Source: Phytobacter ursingii
Lineage (GTDB): Bacteria; Pseudomonadota; Gammaproteobacteria; Enterobacterales; Enterobacteriaceae
Direction: 5' to 3'
Length of the DNA: 64,000 nucleotides
Assembly (NCBI GenBank): GCA_901456055.1
Contig: CABDWT010000004.1
Span: 62,001-126,000, forward strand
Made by a program: the position numbers and the translations under genes. This document shows, piece after piece, positions 31,793 through 41,365 of this stretch. The first letter of the stretch is position 1. Each line of letters begins with the position of its first letter. The notes below the pieces were generated by a model. It ran no database searches, was not told the DNA's origin, and was given only the letters and a program-made list of their open reading frames with translations.

Positions 31793-32782
31793 CTATGCGA
31801 CATCGCGGTATTTTTTAATCCGGAAATAACGGCGCCCCAGACGCCAGCGTAAACGCAAGGAGCTGGCATTGGTCCAAATCAGCCGCCAGATTCCGCGATC
31901 GAAAAACTCACTGATGATAATACGTTTTTTCGCTTCATCTTTCATTTCATCGAACGTATGAATAATGCCAAGCCCCTCTTTGGCTATTTGCCAGCGACAG
32001 GCGGAGATGTTGCGCGCCTTGTCCGGGTAACGTTTATTGATGGCGTCCAGCATCTCCAGAATTTTCATGTAATGGCGCGCTGAGCGCATCAGCGTATCGT
32101 CATTGTCCGGCTTGTGCGACACCGATTCTGAGTGAATGTAGTAATCATAAAAGGTTTCACTGGTGTACTGCACACGCTCCGCTGCCAGCAGTACCTCTGT
32201 GGTCCAGGGAATATCCTGATGGCGTAGCCCCGGTTCGAAATGAAAATTATGTTGAGTAATAAATTCCCGACGATAGATATTCAGCCACGTGACATGCAGA
32301 AATTTGCGCGAGTCGAGCGCGGTTTTCAACCAGACGTGGCCCGGCAATACTGGCGTCGAAGATAAACGCTCAGGCGGGAAAATAGGGTGGCTTTCACGTT
32401 TCTTTTCGTAAACATAGCGGCCATTACAGGTGGCAACATCAAGATTGCCCTTTTCCGCCATATCCAGCAGCGTGCGGAACATCCCTGGGTAGAGCTTATC
32501 GTCAATGTCGGGGAAAGTCAGGTATTTGCCTTTTGCAACGGCAAGGCCGGAATTTCGCGCGACGGAAACGCCCTGGTTTTCCTGTTGAATCAGCGTGACG
32601 TTTTGCATTCTGTCGCGCCAGGCATCGATCACGGCCAGGCTGTTATCGGTCGAACCGTCGTTTACCAGGATCAGTTCATAGCTTTCCAGTTGCTGTTGTT
32701 CAATGCATTCAAAAAACTGTGGGAGGAATTTCCCGCCGTTATACACCGCGACCACGATGCTCAGTAAAGGGTTTTGACTCAT
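31793..32782 (-). CDS. GT2 glycosyltransferase, YibD/WaaH-like
   Basis: A 329-residue GT2 transferase. It has the GT-A start LSIVVAVYNGGKF, VNDGSTDNS and the DIDDK metal motif (about 92-96). The middle region with LRHQDIPWTTEVLL and YDYYIHSESVS is very like E. coli YibD/WaaH, which adds glucuronic acid to LPS core. In E. coli that gene lies by tdh, while here it is the last gene of the waaQ-wabG-wabH unit. Sugar specificity is inferred only. Confidence 0.75.
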   Translation of the reverse strand: MSQNPLLSIVVAVYNGGKFLPQFFECIEQQQLESYELILVNDGSTDNSLAVIDAWRDRMQNVTLIQQENQGVSVARNSGLAVAKGKYLTFPDIDDKLYPGMFRTLLDMAEKGNLDVATCNGRYVYEKKRESHPIFPPERLSSTPVLPGHVWLKTALDSRKFLHVTWLNIYRREFITQHNFHFEPGLRHQDIPWTTEVLLAAERVQYTSETFYDYYIHSESVSHKPDNDDTLMRSARHYMKILEMLDAINKRYPDKARNISACRWQIAKEGLGIIHTFDEMKDEAKKRIIISEFFDRGIWRLIWTNASSLRLRWRLGRRYFRIKKYRDVA

Positions 32783-32810
32783 AAAAGATCCGGTATCGGT
32801 AAGGGGCCAG

Positions 32811-33911
32811 TTAGTCTTTGCTTAGCTGGCGGTATTGCTGACAGATTGTCTCCACGCTGAATTTTTCCAGCGCAGCCTGCTCAATAATCGGCGGATTAGT
32901 GTAAATGCTTTGCATCGCCTGAGCCAGCGCAGGGCTATTGAGGTCTGCAAGCCCTTTTGCCAGCGGGCCCGTCAGGATTTCGGGGATGCCGCCCGGGCAG
33001 CGGGTACTGGCAACGGGCGTGCCCAGAATCAGCGCTTCAATGACCACATTACCCAGCCCTTCGCTATCGGAGCTGAGCACCAGCATTCGCGCCTGTTTCA
33101 TCCATGAATGTGGGTTGCTCTGAAAGCCTTTAAACAGCACGCGGTCAGCAACGCCCAGTTTTTCAGCCAGCGCGCGCAAACGCTGTTCCTGCTCTGGTTT
33201 GCCCTGGCCGAGCAACACTAATGGCGCGGTGATGTGACTTAGCGCATAGGCTTCAATCAGGCGGTCCTGGCGTTTTCCAGGATGCAGGCGCCCGACGTGG
33301 ATGATGTAATCCTGGCCAGCCATCTCGAAGGGGACGTCGGCGCTTGCGCGGATCGCGGCAATATCAAAGGGGTTATAGATGGTTTTCAGCTGTGCAGGCT
33401 GGATGGCGAACTGTTCGACCAGGTCCTGCCCGACGGCGCTGGAGACGCTGACGATATTGCGCCCCTGGTAAACGCGTTTAATTTTCTGCTGTTTCAGCCA
33501 GCGGTCAAAACCGGTCCGGTGACCGAGATAAGAGGTTGAAAACACGCCATGCAAACAGAACCACAGGTTATGCGAGCGCAGCGTTTTACTGCGCGACACA
33601 ATGCGATCGGTTTTATGCAGGTTAGATAACACCAGATCGAAACGACCCGCTCGCTCGGCATCGACGACCGCATCGTCAAGCTGTCGCGCGCGACGAGAAA
33701 TCTCCGTCAGCTTACGCCAGGGCTTGCGACATTTATCGGCGATAACCCGGTAATCGAGTCCGTCAGGCAGCGGATATTCGCAGACGTCGCGCAGCGAAAA
33801 AAGGGATACTTCATCGCCCCGGCGTAAAAACGTCTCTGCAAGCGTCAAAACGACTTTCTCGGCGCCGCCGCCCGGTAATCCATCAATGATAAACAGTATG
33901 CGCATGGTCAT
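32811..33911 (-). CDS. wabH: GT4 LPS-core glycosyltransferase, WabH-like
   Basis: A 366-residue GT4/GT-B transferase. Its start LFIIDGLPGGGAEKV and the C-terminal SSDSEGLGNVVIEAL with the E-x7-E pattern are typical. In Klebsiella WabH adds GlcNAc to the core galacturonic acid, and WabN then deacetylates it. Both wabG and wabN are in this locus, which supports that call. It overlaps the end of wabG by four bases. The precise sugar is inferred. Confidence 0.75.
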   Translation of the reverse strand: MTMRILFIIDGLPGGGAEKVVLTLAETFLRRGDEVSLFSLRDVCEYPLPDGLDYRVIADKCRKPWRKLTEISRRARQLDDAVVDAERAGRFDLVLSNLHKTDRIVSRSKTLRSHNLWFCLHGVFSTSYLGHRTGFDRWLKQQKIKRVYQGRNIVSVSSAVGQDLVEQFAIQPAQLKTIYNPFDIAAIRASADVPFEMAGQDYIIHVGRLHPGKRQDRLIEAYALSHITAPLVLLGQGKPEQEQRLRALAEKLGVADRVLFKGFQSNPHSWMKQARMLVLSSDSEGLGNVVIEALILGTPVASTRCPGGIPEILTGPLAKGLADLNSPALAQAMQSIYTNPPIIEQAALEKFSVETICQQYRQLSKD

Positions 33912-35035
33912 TTCACCAGCTTCTGGTAAAGGGCAAGTAATTGCGTCGACAGACGCTCAGCGGTGCAGGACAAAATGCGTTCTCGGGCATGCTGCCCTTC
34001 ACTGGAGCCTGATGCGCGTGCGGGGAGTGCCATAACGGCGTCCTGCAAGGCGGGAATATCCAGCGCATCGCACACATAGCCATTCTGCCCCTGCACAATG
34101 AATTCCTGGCCGCCGCAGCCGGTCGTGGTGATAACCGGCAAACCACAGGCCATTGCTTCCAGAATCACATTCGGGAACGGATCGTAAAGGGTTGGCAAAA
34201 GCAGGCCATCCGCCATTTGATAGAACGGTAGCGTCTCTGTCTGCATGCCAAAGAAATGCACCCGACTGGCACAATTCAGCGATACCGCCAGAGATTCGTA
34301 GCGACGCTGATCTTTATCCTTGCCCACGACGAAAAGGTGGCGATCCGTGGGGGCGATAGCGCGAATGGCAGCATCCAGACCCTTACGCTCAAAGCCCGAA
34401 CCGACATAGACCAGGCAGGTTGCCTGTAGCGGAATCCCGTGCTGTTGGCGCAGCGTCGCGAAGGTCTCTTCATCCGGCGGCGTGAAACGCTGGTTATCGA
34501 TGGCGTTGTAAATCACGTGGATTTTGTCTGCCGGCAGGCCGAAATCCGCAATGATCTCCTGCTTTATCATCTCGGCATTGCAAATGACGCCGCGCAGATG
34601 GTCATGCTGATACATCTCACGTTCAGCATTCATGACATAGCGGTGATAGCGGTCAGCGAATAACAAGGCTTGTTTCCAGCCCGGGAGAATACGCGCACGT
34701 TGCTCCAGCCAGCGGCGGTGCACGCCGTCCCCGGCGCGATACAAATCGCAGCCCGGAATGCGCTCATGGCTTTGCACAAGGTCGAACTGTTTGCTTTCCC
34801 AGAGCGCTCTTGCGGCGTTAGCGAACCCGCGTTCGCGACTGATGCGTCCCCATTTTCTGGGGTTACAGATATGAATATGCCAGTCCGGTTTTACCGGCCC
34901 CTGCCACTCGCGGGTGATAACGTTCAGTTCGAGGTGACTGCTATCGAGCGCTTCCAGCGCGCGGGAGACAAAACGTTCCGCGCCGCCATCGGGGCGGTAT
35001 TTTTGCCTTACCAGCGCCAGGCGAAATTTACTCAT
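33908..35035 (-). CDS. wabG: GT4 LPS-core galacturonosyltransferase, WabG-like
   Basis: A 375-residue GT4 transferase. It has KYRPDGGAERFV near residue 11, VGSGFERKGLDAAI and the C-terminal PTLYDPFPNVILEAMA. The WaaG/WabG group adds the first outer-core sugar on heptose II: glucose in E. coli, galacturonic acid in Klebsiella. Overlap with waaQ upstream and wabH downstream (4 bp each, ATGA) shows tight coupling. I favour WabG because wabH, wabN and waaE are present and the E. coli genes are not. Confidence 0.78.
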   Translation of the reverse strand: MSKFRLALVRQKYRPDGGAERFVSRALEALDSSHLELNVITREWQGPVKPDWHIHICNPRKWGRISRERGFANAARALWESKQFDLVQSHERIPGCDLYRAGDGVHRRWLEQRARILPGWKQALLFADRYHRYVMNAEREMYQHDHLRGVICNAEMIKQEIIADFGLPADKIHVIYNAIDNQRFTPPDEETFATLRQQHGIPLQATCLVYVGSGFERKGLDAAIRAIAPTDRHLFVVGKDKDQRRYESLAVSLNCASRVHFFGMQTETLPFYQMADGLLLPTLYDPFPNVILEAMACGLPVITTTGCGGQEFIVQGQNGYVCDALDIPALQDAVMALPARASGSSEGQHARERILSCTAERLSTQLLALYQKLVK

Positions 35036-36108
35036 GCTAAAACCCTTCTTGCCGCGGCGATAACGTCTTCCTCAGGAATCAAATTCAGGTAGCGTTCATC
35101 CGTGCGGGTATCAATGGCGTCAGGATCGGGAAGCGGGCCGTAATCCCCTGCCCAAATGACTTCGCCCTGAGCCTGCCATGGACGCCAGAAGGTCAGTTTA
35201 GAGGGGCCAAACAGGGCAACCAGCGGCGTATTAAGCGCGGCGGCCATATGCATCGGTACGGAATCGACCCCAATGAACAGGCGGGCGTGGTCAATCAGCG
35301 CGCCGAGCTGGCGCAGCGTCAGTTTCCCGGCCAGCGAGACCAGACGCGCATCCTGGCAGCCTGCGATAATGGTATCAACCATCTGCTTCTCTTTGGCATC
35401 CGGGCCAGAGGTGAGGACAACGGTGTAGCCGTCAGCCGAGAGCGCGTTAATCACCGCGCTCATGCGATCCTCTCGCCAGCATTTAAAGAACCAGCGTGAG
35501 GTGGGTTGCACAACGATATAGCCACCGGTTAAGCCTTCTGGCAACAATGCCTTGCAGGCCTGCCAGTCTGCTTCGCTATAGCCCATTTTGGCCGGGGCAG
35601 TTTGTACCTCTATACCCAATGGCGCAAGGATGGAAAGATTTTGCTGGACCGTATGCAGGCTGCTATGGGCCTGCGTGGAGGCCAGGTCCGTATGGCAAAA
35701 GCGCCAAAAGGGGTGGCGGCGTTTCGGGAAATCAAAACCAATGCGACGAGGTGCGCCAGTAAAGCGGCTGACGATGGCGCTGCGCCATTGATCGGCCAGG
35801 TTCAGTACCAGGTCGTAGTGTTGCTTACGTAAAGCCCGTAGCAGCCCCCACTCCATGGCGATCAGATGGCGCTGCCCCTGCTTTTTCCATTTCCGGTCAA
35901 TGCCGTAAATGCGATGGATATCGGTGTTGGCAGCGAGCATATCCCGCGTCTCTTCATACAGCAAAACGTCGATTTTTGCGTCAGGATAGCGCTGGCGAAG
36001 TGTCTGGATCACGGGCGTAATCAGGAGCATATCGCCATGATGGCGTAGCTTTATCACTAAAATGCGCGCAGGCATTGTGCTGTTGAAAGGGCGGGTTTCG
36101 GGCGTCAT
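35032..36108 (-). CDS. waaQ: LPS heptosyltransferase III WaaQ
   Basis: A 358-residue GT9 heptosyltransferase that adds heptose III to heptose II. The start VIKLRHHGDMLLITPV and the GVDSVPMHMAAAL signature with ALFGPS are typical of the family. There is a second possible start at MPARIL, 11 codons on. It is the first gene of the waaQ-wabG-wabH-GT2 unit and divergent from wabN with a 110-bp gap. Confidence 0.88.
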   Translation of the reverse strand: MTPETRPFNSTMPARILVIKLRHHGDMLLITPVIQTLRQRYPDAKIDVLLYEETRDMLAANTDIHRIYGIDRKWKKQGQRHLIAMEWGLLRALRKQHYDLVLNLADQWRSAIVSRFTGAPRRIGFDFPKRRHPFWRFCHTDLASTQAHSSLHTVQQNLSILAPLGIEVQTAPAKMGYSEADWQACKALLPEGLTGGYIVVQPTSRWFFKCWREDRMSAVINALSADGYTVVLTSGPDAKEKQMVDTIIAGCQDARLVSLAGKLTLRQLGALIDHARLFIGVDSVPMHMAAALNTPLVALFGPSKLTFWRPWQAQGEVIWAGDYGPLPDPDAIDTRTDERYLNLIPEEDVIAAARRVLA

Positions 36109-36218
36109 ACGGTCTTCTTAATCCGATTACAAGCCTCTGATTCTAGGTTATCAGATGCATTGAGAGAAGCGTTGTATTGCTCTACCATGGCCGGATAACT
36201 AAGCCTGAGGACAAAGAC

Positions 36219-37181
36219 GTGCAGAAACCGGCATTTCTTATCACGATCGATACAGAGGGTGACAACCTCTGGCAAAAAAATGACAGTATCACCACAGAAA
36301 ATGCGAAATATTTGCCGCGTTTTCAGGCTGTGTGTGAAAAGTATGGTTTTAAACCGGTCTATCTTACGAACTACGAAATGGCCATCGACCCGTTTTTTAT
36401 CGAGTTTGGTCAGGACGTGATTGCCCGGGGCACGGCAGAAATCGGTATGCATTTACATGCCTGGAATAGCCCGCCAGAGACGCCGCTGACCGATAACGAC
36501 TGGCGCTATAAACCCTACCTTATTGAGTATTCCGACGCGCTGATGCGGGAAAAGGTCGATTTTATGACCAAACTTCTGCAGGACACCTTCCAGACCAAAA
36601 TGCGCAGCCATCGTGCCGGTCGCTGGGCCTTTGATGAACGTTATGCGCGTCTGCTGGTTGAATATGGCTACGAGGTGGACTGTTCCGTCACGCCAAAAGT
36701 GAACTGGAAAACCGCGAAAGGGGCGCCGCAGGGGACCGGGGGCACGGATTATCGCCATTTCCCGCTACAGGCCTATTTTCTTGATGAAAACGACATCAGT
36801 AAGCCCGGCAACTCGTCGCTGCTTGAGGTGCCAATGAGCATCCAGTTCAAGCACTCGGCGCTGATGAACAGCATTAAACAGGGTTATGACAAACTGCGCG
36901 GTAAATTGCGTTCGCCTTCTGTCCATTGGCTACGACCGATGGGCGGCAACGTTGATACCATGCAGCGTGTTGTGGAGCAGACGCTGGCGCAGGGCAATGA
37001 CTACGTTGAGTACATGCTGCACTCGTCTGAATATATGCCAGGTGGTAGCCCGACATTTAAGAATGAACAGGATATCGAGCGTCTGTATGATGACCTTGAA
37101 TCTTTCTTTACATGGCTGCAGCCGCGCGTTAAGGGCATGACCCTGGCGGACTACTATCAGCAAAAAATTGTACAGCGCTAA
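36219..37181 (+). CDS. wabN: Polysaccharide deacetylase, WabN-like
   Basis: A 320-residue NodB-like deacetylase that in Klebsiella removes acetyl from core GlcNAc to give GlcN. It has FLITIDTEGDN with metal-ligand Asp, IGMHLHAW with His-x-His, and SHRAGRW. I chose the GTG at 36219 (MQKPAFLITIDT), which follows GAGG by eight bases; an upstream ATG at 36177 has no good RBS. It is on the strand opposite to the flanking waa genes, unlike most core genes, together with the next GT9. Confidence 0.75.
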   Translation: MQKPAFLITIDTEGDNLWQKNDSITTENAKYLPRFQAVCEKYGFKPVYLTNYEMAIDPFFIEFGQDVIARGTAEIGMHLHAWNSPPETPLTDNDWRYKPYLIEYSDALMREKVDFMTKLLQDTFQTKMRSHRAGRWAFDERYARLLVEYGYEVDCSVTPKVNWKTAKGAPQGTGGTDYRHFPLQAYFLDENDISKPGNSSLLEVPMSIQFKHSALMNSIKQGYDKLRGKLRSPSVHWLRPMGGNVDTMQRVVEQTLAQGNDYVEYMLHSSEYMPGGSPTFKNEQDIERLYDDLESFFTWLQPRVKGMTLADYYQQKIVQR

Positions 37182-37204
37182 ACAGATAAGTTGAGTTGGT
37201 AACG

Positions 37205-38290
37205 ATGGCTGCCCTTAAGCAATTCACACGCAAAAAGAACGCGTTTTTCCGTAGCATTAAATTTGCGTTGATCAATCGCCGCTATCGCCATAAAGCGGCG
37301 CGTGCGCCCTTTAATCCGCATTCGGTGAAACATCTATTGTTACTGCGCCTCGATGACAAGATTGGCGATATGGTGGTGACAACAGGTTGTGCCCGCGCGC
37401 TGGCAGAAAAAGGTTATCGGGTTTCAGTCCTGACGGGACCGATGTGTCAGCAACTTTTGGCGGGGGCGGACTATCTGGAAAACGTTCACCTCTATAAACC
37501 GCGCATGTCGCTTGCGGCATTACAGGCCGAGCGGTTTGATGCCGTTATTGATTTTGATGATGTGAATACCTACGAGCGTTTTAAGTTGTTGTCAGAACTG
37601 AACGTAGGTTGCGTCATTGGCTACAACAAAGAGCAGTACAAGCTTTTTGATCACACTATCCCTTTCTTTGATGCCACAAAGCACATTTCCGCACGCTATC
37701 AGCAGGTATTGAATTTGTTCGGTATTGCGGCTGACCACTACACCTACCATGTCGCGGGAGACGCACACGAACGGGAGAAGGTGGCACAATTGCTGGCAAC
37801 CGAAGCACCGCAAACCTGCTTTGTGGCGATCAATCCTTTTACGGGGTCCGAGGATAAGGATTTTTCTCGCGAGCAGGTCGTCAGCATTGTTGAGCATCTT
37901 AACGCGCTGCCTTATCCCACCCGGGCGGTAATAATTGGCCAGAGCGCAAAAGTCAGTCAGCTCAATATAGATAATGCCCTGTTTCTTAAGGACAGTACGA
38001 TCAATACTGCGGTAGAAATCGTTCGTCGGGTTGATCTGGTGATCACGCCGGATACCTCAATTGTGCATATTGCTCGTGCGCTCGATAAACCGCTCATCGC
38101 CGTTTATAACCAGCGTAAGCTCAAAGATACGGGGTTGCCGGGGTATAAAATCTGGGCACCACACTATGAAAAGGCAACGCAGCTTATTTGCTCAACAGAC
38201 GATATTTCGGCGATGCCGATGGTGGAATTGCTGCGAACTATCGATATCCGCCTGGATGAGATTTACCATCCAGTAGCAAAAGCGATGTAA
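37205..38290 (+). CDS. GT9 glycosyltransferase in LPS core locus
   Basis: A 361-residue GT9 (heptosyltransferase-family) protein. It has LLRLDDKIGDMVV near the N terminus, the TPDTSIVHIARAL signature and AVYNQRK. A basic N-terminal stretch (KQFTRKKNAFFRSIKF) may contact the membrane. The ATG at 37205 is preferred; an in-frame TTG lies at 37196. It sits 23 bases after wabN in the same direction and is convergent with waaL. It could add an outer-core heptose; the acceptor is not known. Confidence 0.75.
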   Translation: MAALKQFTRKKNAFFRSIKFALINRRYRHKAARAPFNPHSVKHLLLLRLDDKIGDMVVTTGCARALAEKGYRVSVLTGPMCQQLLAGADYLENVHLYKPRMSLAALQAERFDAVIDFDDVNTYERFKLLSELNVGCVIGYNKEQYKLFDHTIPFFDATKHISARYQQVLNLFGIAADHYTYHVAGDAHEREKVAQLLATEAPQTCFVAINPFTGSEDKDFSREQVVSIVEHLNALPYPTRAVIIGQSAKVSQLNIDNALFLKDSTINTAVEIVRRVDLVITPDTSIVHIARALDKPLIAVYNQRKLKDTGLPGYKIWAPHYEKATQLICSTDDISAMPMVELLRTIDIRLDEIYHPVAKAM

Positions 38291-38298
38291 TCAAAAAT

Positions 38299-38325
38299 AA
38301 AGGCCCGCAATGCGGGCCTTTATCG
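38299..38325. terminator. Bidirectional terminator between GT9 and waaL
   Basis: A perfect 10-bp stem AAAGGCCCGC / GCGGGCCTTT with a 3-base loop lies between convergent genes, with A-rich and T-rich flanks on the two sides, so it can stop both transcripts. Confidence 0.88.
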
Positions 38326-38326
38326 T

Positions 38327-39508
38327 TTAGAAGGTATAAAACAGATTCTTTGGTTTACTGTGGCTGATGACAACCGCCAACGGCAGCCAGAATAAAATCC
38401 AGGATTCTCTTGGGTTACTGATAATAAACATCCCCTGCGAGGACATAAATATCAGCGCAAAGATGAACAGCGCGGCCTCATAACGTTTGTCTTTGACATA
38501 CTTGCCAATCGCAAAAGCCAGTCCACAGAAGATAATCATCAGCAGAATGAAGAAACCCAGAATGCCACCTTTCAGTAAGGTGCCAAGGTAGACACTGTGC
38601 GTCGTGGTAATATGCTCGCCGCTGTAATTTATAAAATCCAGATCGAAAGTAAAACCACGACCAAGCCACCAGTGAGAGGACACTTCCTGTAACGTATGGT
38701 GCCAGATACTCAAGCGCAGCCCACTCTGCGTGCTGAGCGCCTCGAAGCGTCCCACCAGTAAATCGCCCGCCGGGGTAAAGAAGAATAAGGCCGCGAAGAC
38801 GATAATAAGTACCGCGCCGATAGCCAGATTGCGTCTTGTCAGTAAATGAAGATGCAGTGTGAAGAGAAAGGCGATAAAGAGCGAAATAATGGGGCCACGG
38901 CTTTGCGTTAGCAGCATCATAAACAGCAAAATGACGATGGGAATCCAGTACAACGGCTGTTTCTGCTCCTTCATGAGTATCCCTGAGAGCAAGATGCCCA
39001 CGCCGCAATAGCCTGCTAAATCAATAACATTTGCCGGACCGGGATTGCTGAGCGAGACCTGACGGAGCGTGAGCACCAGCGAGTAGTCGGTTATCAGTGT
39101 GTACACTGACAGAACGGTAATCCCCGCCACCACACTTAATAACGCAATGTGTCTGCTTTTTGGATTTTCCAGCAGGCTGCTCAGAATAAGCACGTAGAAA
39201 AAAAGATAGGTGCCATGGGTCAGTGTGGAATTGAAACGCGGCGGCTCGCTTCCCCAGAAATTGCTCAGCGCGAAATAAATCATAAAAACTATCATCGCAA
39301 GCAGTATCAACCCTTTACCACGACAGTCTTGTACCAGCATGCTCAGATTTTGACGGCTTAATAACGACAGTACAAACAAAGCTAACGTGATATGGAAAAG
39401 ATTATTAGTGCGGGTTGACATACAAAAGATGGCACTAAAAAAAAGAAACAAATAAAAGAAAACCGGATAAGCGTTTTTGGAATGCTTAGCGATTGTTGAA
39501 GTAATCAT
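38327..39508 (-). CDS. waaL: O-antigen ligase WaaL
   Basis: A 393-residue polytopic inner-membrane ligase that joins O-antigen to the lipid A-core. It has about ten or more hydrophobic segments and a large periplasmic loop (about 240-300, with FEALSTQSGLRLSIW and WWLGRGF) that holds the conserved Arg and His (TTTHSVYLG) of Wzy_C proteins. I chose the ATG at 39508 with AAGG upstream. It overlaps the end of the waaZ-like gene. GC is lower here than in housekeeping neighbours. O-antigen genes are not in this window. Confidence 0.85.
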   Translation of the reverse strand: MITSTIAKHSKNAYPVFFYLFLFFSAIFCMSTRTNNLFHITLALFVLSLLSRQNLSMLVQDCRGKGLILLAMIVFMIYFALSNFWGSEPPRFNSTLTHGTYLFFYVLILSSLLENPKSRHIALLSVVAGITVLSVYTLITDYSLVLTLRQVSLSNPGPANVIDLAGYCGVGILLSGILMKEQKQPLYWIPIVILLFMMLLTQSRGPIISLFIAFLFTLHLHLLTRRNLAIGAVLIIVFAALFFFTPAGDLLVGRFEALSTQSGLRLSIWHHTLQEVSSHWWLGRGFTFDLDFINYSGEHITTTHSVYLGTLLKGGILGFFILLMIIFCGLAFAIGKYVKDKRYEAALFIFALIFMSSQGMFIISNPRESWILFWLPLAVVISHSKPKNLFYTF

Positions 39509-40394
39509 CAAAAGATACCTTAGTAAAAACTGCATCAGGTACTGCGCTGTCTAAAGAAAAGTTCACGACTGTGCTTTTATTCTCTTTCATTATGCGTGAA
39601 GCATGAGCGAAAGACGGCATAACAAGGTTGTCGATTTTTGTTTCCAGATAGGATGGCAGCTTGTTTTCTGCGGTCTCATAAAAACGCGGCTGGTGGAAAT
39701 TATTCATATCCAGGCCACTAATGAGAATAGTGTTAAATCCCATAAAGGTTAAAATCTGCAATGCCCAGTACACCACGGTCCCCGCATCAAAAATACCCAA
39801 CCGGATATCGGTACTAAAACAGATATCGTTGCGCTTCTCGCAAAACCGCATCGGCGAATTGCCGTTATAGGCTTCCCATTTTTGGTCGTGCGGAACTTTT
39901 GGCTGATAAATTTTATAGCAGGCGTCTTCAATCAGGGCTAAACGGCATTTGAGCTCTGCCGCGTGGCGATCGAGAATTTTGGCGATACCGTGCATAGTGG
40001 TAAACAGCAGGATACTGCTATCGGCAATAATGGCGCGGATGATATCGCTTCTTTTGTCAAAAAACTCCATATCCACAATCACATAGAGTGAAAAACTCAC
40101 ATCCAGCGACAGGGAATAGGCGCCGTTAACGCCCATTACCGGGATATCTTTTGGCAGTTTTTTGAAATCAATGCCTCGGGTTGACGGGCCAGTGGCTGTC
40201 AGTAAAACCTCCCCCTGCACACTTCCTTTCAGCCCGCTGAGCGACACCAGAGGAACCGGGAAGCCTTTATAATTCAGTGAGCTAATCTCACCGCTCTTCG
40301 CCCGCTGGATTTTGGTCCACGGCCAGAGATTTTCGTTATGGCGGAAGCTTCGCGGGCGCGTATAACGATAGATTTGCTTGAAAAGTGAACCCAT
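39486..40394 (-). CDS. WaaZ-like LPS core protein
   Basis: A 302-residue protein resembling E. coli WaaZ (RfaZ), which is needed for a third Kdo in some cores. Shared features are ATGPSTRGI, VMGVNGAYSLSL, the middle DIRLGIFDAGTVVYWALQ and LISGLDMN, with the RFYETAENKLPS stretch following. It is longer than E. coli WaaZ by an N-terminal segment. Its start overlaps the waaC stop (TAATG). It is lower in GC than hldD. The donor and linkage are inferred only. Confidence 0.65.
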   Translation of the reverse strand: MGSLFKQIYRYTRPRSFRHNENLWPWTKIQRAKSGEISSLNYKGFPVPLVSLSGLKGSVQGEVLLTATGPSTRGIDFKKLPKDIPVMGVNGAYSLSLDVSFSLYVIVDMEFFDKRSDIIRAIIADSSILLFTTMHGIAKILDRHAAELKCRLALIEDACYKIYQPKVPHDQKWEAYNGNSPMRFCEKRNDICFSTDIRLGIFDAGTVVYWALQILTFMGFNTILISGLDMNNFHQPRFYETAENKLPSYLETKIDNLVMPSFAHASRIMKENKSTVVNFSLDSAVPDAVFTKVSFDDYFNNR

Positions 40395-41362
40395 TACACC
40401 CCTGCCTGGCTTTTAAGATGTGCATAAACGCGTGCGGCGGAAATATCGTCCGTGCGGTTTCCGGTTTCCGGACGCAGGCTGTGCTGGTTTTTACCGTAAC
40501 CCCCGATCAACCCTGGATCCGTTGGTCCGTAGAGCGTCACATTCGGGCGATCCAGTGCCGCCGTCAAATGACTCAGACCGGTATCGACGGAAACCACAAA
40601 CCTCGCTCCGGCCAGCACCTGAGCGACATTTTCCAGGCTCATGCGTGGCAGGACATCCACGAAATCATAGCCCTCGGCAAGGCGTTTTGCCCGCGCTTCT
40701 TCATGCGGCGCGCCCCAGGGTAACTTAATCCGCAAACCGCTGTTAGCCAGCAGGCCAAGCAGCTCACGCCAGTGGCTCTCAGGCCAGTGCTTATCATCAC
40801 GCGTTGTGGCATGTAAAAAGACGGCATATGGCGTCTTGAGGCCGCTACTGCTGGGAAAATGGCGGGCAATGGCGTAATCGCCCTGAATTTGTGGTTTGTC
40901 GTAACCCAGGCTTTTTGCGAACAGTTCACGGGTGCGCTCCACCGCATGTTGCTGCTTTGCGATGTGATGGCGGCGATTGTAGAACAGGCTCGCCAGCGGC
41001 TCACGCGCGGTTTGCCAGTCCATACCATGTTTAATGCCGTGGGCAAGACGTGTCACCAGCGCGGCGCTTTTTACCAGCCCCTGAGCATCGATGATAGCGT
41101 CGTAGTATTCGGCCTGCACGGCGTGGCGAAATGCATGACGCTCTGCTTTCACGGGCGCAGAAAACCACGCTTTACGCCAGCGGCGAATCGCCACAGGAAT
41201 AACCCGGTCAACCGCATCATGCCATGAGGGGATTTGCGCAAAGTTTTCTTCAACAACCCAGTCAAAGTGAATACCAGGAATCGCCTGTACCGCGTCGGTT
41301 AACGCAGGCAGGGTATGCAGCACATCACCCATTGAAGAGGTTTTAACGATAAGAACCCGCAT
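40394..41362 (-). CDS. waaC: LPS heptosyltransferase I WaaC
   Basis: A 322-residue GT9 enzyme that adds the first heptose to Kdo. It has LIVKTSSMGDVLHTLPAL at the N terminus and the SVDTGLSHLTAAL with TLYGPTDPGLIGGYG signature near the C terminus. It follows waaF with three intervening bases and overlaps the next gene. Confidence 0.95.
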   Translation of the reverse strand: MRVLIVKTSSMGDVLHTLPALTDAVQAIPGIHFDWVVEENFAQIPSWHDAVDRVIPVAIRRWRKAWFSAPVKAERHAFRHAVQAEYYDAIIDAQGLVKSAALVTRLAHGIKHGMDWQTAREPLASLFYNRRHHIAKQQHAVERTRELFAKSLGYDKPQIQGDYAIARHFPSSSGLKTPYAVFLHATTRDDKHWPESHWRELLGLLANSGLRIKLPWGAPHEEARAKRLAEGYDFVDVLPRMSLENVAQVLAGARFVVSVDTGLSHLTAALDRPNVTLYGPTDPGLIGGYGKNQHSLRPETGNRTDDISAARVYAHLKSQAGV

Positions 41363-41365
41363 TCG

